This document shows, piece after piece, positions 61,189-64,000 of a DNA stretch of 64,000 bases. Where the stretch lies: NCBI RefSeq assembly GCF_001426545.1, contig NZ_LMEZ01000001.1, positions 248,967 through 312,966 on the forward strand, read 5' to 3'. How positions within the stretch are numbered: position 1 is the stretch's first letter; each line of letters opens with the position of its first letter. A model generated the notes under the pieces. That model saw nothing but the letters and a program-made list of their open reading frames with translations, ran no database searches and was not told the DNA's origin. A program made the translations under genes and the position numbers. Origin of the DNA: Mycobacterium sp. Root135 (GTDB lineage Bacteria; Actinomycetota; Actinomycetes; Mycobacteriales; Mycobacteriaceae).

Positions 61189-61207
61189 TTAGCTTAGCCT
61201 GACCGCT
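61189..61207 (-). promoter_or_regulatory. Weak IdeR-like iron box upstream of the small exported protein
   Basis: ttagcttagcctgaccgct shares about 13 of 19 positions with the IdeR consensus TTAGGTTAGGCTAACCTAA, better in the left half. It lies 30 bp upstream of ATG 61159. The match is too weak to assert regulation. Confidence 0.25.
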
Positions 61208-61363
61208 TCCCGTGCGGGGCCCGTGTGGGTGAGGTGGATGCGGGTTCGGGTCGGTAATGCGCTGGAGGGCGTCATCTCTTGTTGACGTTCGTCATCGTTT
61301 GGTGACGATCCGCAGCTGATTGTCACCTCCGGGCGGGCGGGCGGCCTCACCTACGATGTCGGG

Positions 61364-62128
61364 ATGCCTGAGCGCCCCTTCGCACTCGTCCGTCGACCAG
61401 CGGAGACCCTGGCCGACGGCATCGTCACCTTCATCGAGCGTCATCCCGTCGACCTCGAGCTGGCCAAGCGCCAATGGGACGGTTACGTGGCGGCACTTCA
61501 CCGCAGCGGATGGCCGACCGTGGTGATCGACGGCGACGACGCCATGCCCGACTGCGTCTTCGTCGAGGACGTCGTGGTGATGTTCGGAGACCTTGCGGTG
61601 GTGACCAATCCACGTCAGCCGACGCGCAATCCCGAGACGACGGCGGTGCGGCGCACCCTCGACGACCTGGGCCTCGAGTCGACCTCGATCACCGAGGGAA
61701 CCCTCGACGGCGGTGACGTCCTCAAGGTGGGTTCCCAGGTGTACGTCGGTCTCAGCGGCACCACCAGTGCCTCGGCGATCGACCAGTTGGCGCGCATCCT
61801 GGCTCCGAGGGGCTACACCGTGACCGCGGTGCCGCTGACCAAGGCGTTGCATCTGAAGAGTGCGGTCACCGCGCTACCCGACGGCACGATCATCGGCTAC
61901 GAGCCCGTCGTGGACGACCCCGACGTCTTCGAGTCGTTCCTAGCCGTTCCCGAGGAACCCGGCGCGCACGTGGTCGTCCTCGACGACGACCTGCTGTTGA
62001 TGAGCTCCGCTGCGCCGGAGACGGCCGCGTTGTTCACCGACCGCGGCTATCGGCTGGAACGCGTGGACGTCTCGGAGTACGAGAAGTTGGAGGGCTGCGT
62101 GACCTGCCTGAGCGTGCGGGTCCGCTGA
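61364..62128 (+). CDS. ddaH: N(G),N(G)-dimethylarginine dimethylaminohydrolase (or related amidinotransferase-fold hydrolase)
   Basis: A 254-residue pentein-fold enzyme that converts dimethylarginine to citrulline and dimethylamine. H163 in TKALHLKSAVT and nucleophile C248 in LEGCVTCLSVR are the catalytic pair; the substrate-binding acids are in DCVFVEDVVV and EGTLDGGDVL. ATG 61364 matches family length. The metallophosphoesterase gene follows after 16 bp. The 204-bp region upstream holds a short gtgacg/cgtca inverted repeat. Confidence 0.9.
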   Translation: MPERPFALVRRPAETLADGIVTFIERHPVDLELAKRQWDGYVAALHRSGWPTVVIDGDDAMPDCVFVEDVVVMFGDLAVVTNPRQPTRNPETTAVRRTLDDLGLESTSITEGTLDGGDVLKVGSQVYVGLSGTTSASAIDQLARILAPRGYTVTAVPLTKALHLKSAVTALPDGTIIGYEPVVDDPDVFESFLAVPEEPGAHVVVLDDDLLLMSSAAPETAALFTDRGYRLERVDVSEYEKLEGCVTCLSVRVR

Positions 62129-62144
62129 TCGTGACGTTCGCCTG

Positions 62145-63344
62145 ATGTTCCTCGTCATCCTCGGCGCGGTTCTCGCGTCGATGCACTTCTTCGTCTGGGC
62201 ACGGTTGGTGAAGGACACCACCCGTCCCGGCCGGGCCCGCTGGATTTTGTCGGGACTCGTCGTGGCGATGGCCGTCCTGCTGATGGCGACGTTGGGCCTC
62301 CGTGGTGTGGTTCCCCCGGAGATCGCCTGGCCGGGCTACCTCTGGTTCGCCCTCGTCGCGTACCTGTTCATGGTGTTGCTCGTGCTGGAGCCGGTCCGCT
62401 GGGCGCTGCGACGACGGATCCGGCGGCGACCGGCAGCGCCCGAGCCGGCAGCTGAGACCACGGCCCCTGAGACCACGGCTTCTGAGACAACGGCGGAACC
62501 GGACGCGGTGAATCGGCGACTGTTCCTGGCCAGGGCCAGTGCGGTGGCGGCGGGCGCCGTCTCGGTCGGCGTGGTCGGAGTCGGTGCGACGACGGCGCTG
62601 GGGCCGCCGAACGTCTTGCACGTTCCGGTGCGGTTGCGCCGACTCGATCCGGGGCTGAGCGGCTTTCGGATCGCCGTGGTGTCCGACATCCACCTGGGGC
62701 CGCTCGCGGGGCGGGCGCACACCGAACGCATCGTCCGGATGATAAACGAAACTTCCCCAGACCTGGTGGCGATCGTCGGCGACCTGGTGGACGGCACGGT
62801 GGCCGAGCTGGGTCCAGCGGCGGAACCGTTGCGCGACTTGCACTCTCGCGAGGGCACGTTCTTCGTCACCGGAAACCACGAGTACTTCGTCGACGACACG
62901 GCTTCGTGGCTGACCGAGCTCGAGCGGCTCGGCGTGCGGCCGCTCCGCAACGAGAACACGGTGATTCGGCGCGGCGGCGCGGCGTTCGACCTCGCCGGAG
63001 TCAACGACATCGCGGGCGCGGAGCGGTCGGATCCGCCCGACTTCGGCAAGGCGCTGAACGGGCGGGATTCGTCGCGGCCGACGGTTCTCCTGGCTCACCA
63101 ACCGGTGCAGGTGTCCACGGCCGCCCAACACGGCGTGGACCTGCAACTGTCCGGGCACACCCACGGTGGCCAGATGTGGCCGTTCCACTACGCGGTCCGC
63201 GCGGTGCAGCCGTCGCTGGCGGGGTTGTCCGCCGTCGGCGACACCCAGCTGTACGTGTCCAGGGGAGCCGGGTTCTGGGGTCCGCCGGTGCGAGTCGGCG
63301 CGCCACCGGACATCAGCGTGATCTCGCTGGAGCAACAGGGCTGA
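62145..63344 (+). CDS. Membrane-anchored metallophosphoesterase (YkuE/YaeI-like)
   Basis: A 399-residue protein. Three N-terminal helices (about residues 3-20, 35-55, 64-82) precede a Glu/Thr/Pro linker with three ETTA repeats, a fourth Ala/Val-rich helix (about 130-150, after NRRLFLARAS) and the phosphoesterase domain. Dinuclear metal motifs are VVSDIHLG, IVGDLVDG, GNHEYF, LAHQP and SGHTHGGQ. It likely dephosphorylates a UDP-sugar or lipid intermediate at the membrane surface; the substrate is unknown. Confidence 0.88.
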   Translation: MFLVILGAVLASMHFFVWARLVKDTTRPGRARWILSGLVVAMAVLLMATLGLRGVVPPEIAWPGYLWFALVAYLFMVLLVLEPVRWALRRRIRRRPAAPEPAAETTAPETTASETTAEPDAVNRRLFLARASAVAAGAVSVGVVGVGATTALGPPNVLHVPVRLRRLDPGLSGFRIAVVSDIHLGPLAGRAHTERIVRMINETSPDLVAIVGDLVDGTVAELGPAAEPLRDLHSREGTFFVTGNHEYFVDDTASWLTELERLGVRPLRNENTVIRRGGAAFDLAGVNDIAGAERSDPPDFGKALNGRDSSRPTVLLAHQPVQVSTAAQHGVDLQLSGHTHGGQMWPFHYAVRAVQPSLAGLSAVGDTQLYVSRGAGFWGPPVRVGAPPDISVISLEQQG

Positions 63345-63375
63345 CCCCGCGGGCGGCTAGGGCAGAATCGTAGGC

Positions 63376-64000
63376 GTGACGACACCGCCGCAGGGTCCCC
63401 GGCGACCGGGCGAGCGCGGTGAACCCGCCCGCCGGGACGTGCCGCCGCGCCGCAATCCCGGCCCCCCGCGACCCGAGCCGCCGACCCAACGCTTCCGAGC
63501 GCCGCAACGCCCCGCCGACGCGGCGCCCACCGAACGGCTTCGTCCGCCGCCCCCTGCGCCGCCCGCCGACGCCGTGCCGACGGAGCGGATTCGGGTCGCG
63601 CCGCGGCCGCTGGAGCCGCCGCACCTCGGTTCGCAGGACACCCCACCTCCGGCGCCCAAGAAGCCCCGGCTCTCGTGGCTGCGTGATCCGCTGTCGCTGG
63701 CGTTGCTCGCGATCATCGTCGTCGCGGTCCTCGTCGGCGGGCTCGCCGGTGGCGAGCTCTATGCGCGGCATCGCGTCGACGCGCTCCTGGTCGAGGTCGC
63801 CGAGTGCGTCGTCAGGGACGGCGCCAGCGTGTCGTTCGGCGTCAATCCGCCGTTCCTGTGGCAGCACGTCACCGGGCACTACACCAACATCTCGGTGGTC
63901 ACCGACGGCGACAACGTGCAGGACGCCAAGGGTATGAAGGCCGACGTCTCGGTGTCCGACGTCCGACTGCTCGGCACGTTGGATTCCAAGGGGACCATCG
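63376..64000 (+). CDS. DUF2993 (LmeA-like) lipid-binding membrane protein (partial, 3' end outside)
   Basis: The first 208 residues are visible. A long Pro/Arg-rich cytosolic N-terminus (about residues 1-100, with repeated PTERLR/PTERIR) precedes one transmembrane helix (LSLALLAIIVVAVLVGGLAGG). The DUF2993 domain then begins (ELYARHRVDALLVEVAECVV, VSFGVNPPFLWQHVTGHYTNISVV). LmeA, the mycobacterial member, binds phosphatidylinositol lipids in lipomannan maturation. The start is GTG 63376. Confidence 0.85.
   Translation, partial: MTTPPQGPRRPGERGEPARRDVPPRRNPGPPRPEPPTQRFRAPQRPADAAPTERLRPPPPAPPADAVPTERIRVAPRPLEPPHLGSQDTPPPAPKKPRLSWLRDPLSLALLAIIVVAVLVGGLAGGELYARHRVDALLVEVAECVVRDGASVSFGVNPPFLWQHVTGHYTNISVVTDGDNVQDAKGMKADVSVSDVRLLGTLDSKGTI

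Noticed and set aside
61264..61320. cgtca/tgacg inverted repeat upstream of ddaH as an operator
   Set aside because: Only five-base arms; too short to distinguish from chance.

Overview
The window is high-GC (roughly two thirds G+C), densely coded actinobacterial chromosome, best read as a fast-growing mycobacterium (Mycolicibacterium-like). The indications are a furA-katG pair with a FurA box, two KstR-type sterol-regulon operators, an MmpL transporter, a cutinase-like esterase, a fatty-acyl-AMP ligase, a catalytically dead RipD-like NlpC/P60 protein, an LmeA-like (DUF2993) protein, and many small Pro/Gly/Ala-rich exported proteins. I see no tRNA, rRNA, insertion sequence, prophage, CRISPR array or origin. 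No stretch longer than about 240 bases lacks a gene. Gene starts were chosen from ribosome-binding sites and family lengths, and several are GTG or TTG.

Layout, 1-12 kb: tail of an unknown Pro-rich protein, GH16 glucanase, nitronate monooxygenase with a KstR box, an internally duplicated unknown protein, a stand-alone HAD phosphatase, a STAS/anti-sigma-kinase pair, a DapB-like reductase divergent from a hydroxysteroid-type SDR with a second KstR box between them, a GH2 exo-glucosaminidase-like enzyme, a GT87 mannosyltransferase-like protein, and DedA. 12-24 kb: CinA, an aminosugar/choline-kinase-like protein with a dimethylglycine/sarcosine dehydrogenase-like flavoprotein, two alpha/beta hydrolases, a LuxR regulator + lone receiver + histidine kinase locus, amidase, and TerC preceded by a very likely manganese (yybP-ykoY) riboswitch. 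24-36 kb: VOC protein, YaaA, phosphodiesterase, VanY-like lipoprotein, Rieske lipoprotein, a membrane acyltransferase/SGNH pair, and a upp-URC4-URC1 uracil-catabolism operon; then VOC, quinone oxidoreductase and methyltransferase.

36-46 kb: katG-furA with its operator, a Pro-rich membrane protein, a GNAT, a MenC-like protein that has lost its catalytic residues, a cutinase, a membrane protein, a GabP-like permease, a SRPBCC protein and an exported protein made of seven 16-residue repeats. 46-52 kb: a four-gene operon MmpL - type III polyketide synthase - ICMT-like methyltransferase - flavoprotein hydroxylase, which looks like a phenolic-lipid (srsABC-like) pathway plus exporter; then Tpx, TenA and RipD. 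53-64 kb: MDR oxidoreductase, fatty-acyl-AMP ligase, a three-gene organosulfur-scavenging operon (SfnB/DszC-like, SsuD-like, NtaA/DszA-like), two small exported proteins, dimethylargininase, metallophosphoesterase and the start of a DUF2993 protein.

Most noteworthy: the Mn riboswitch with a Shine-Dalgarno-masking hairpin, the compact URC uracil-degradation operon, the MenC pseudoenzyme, the MmpL-linked phenolic-lipid operon, the 48-bp-repeat exported protein, and the two KstR boxes.
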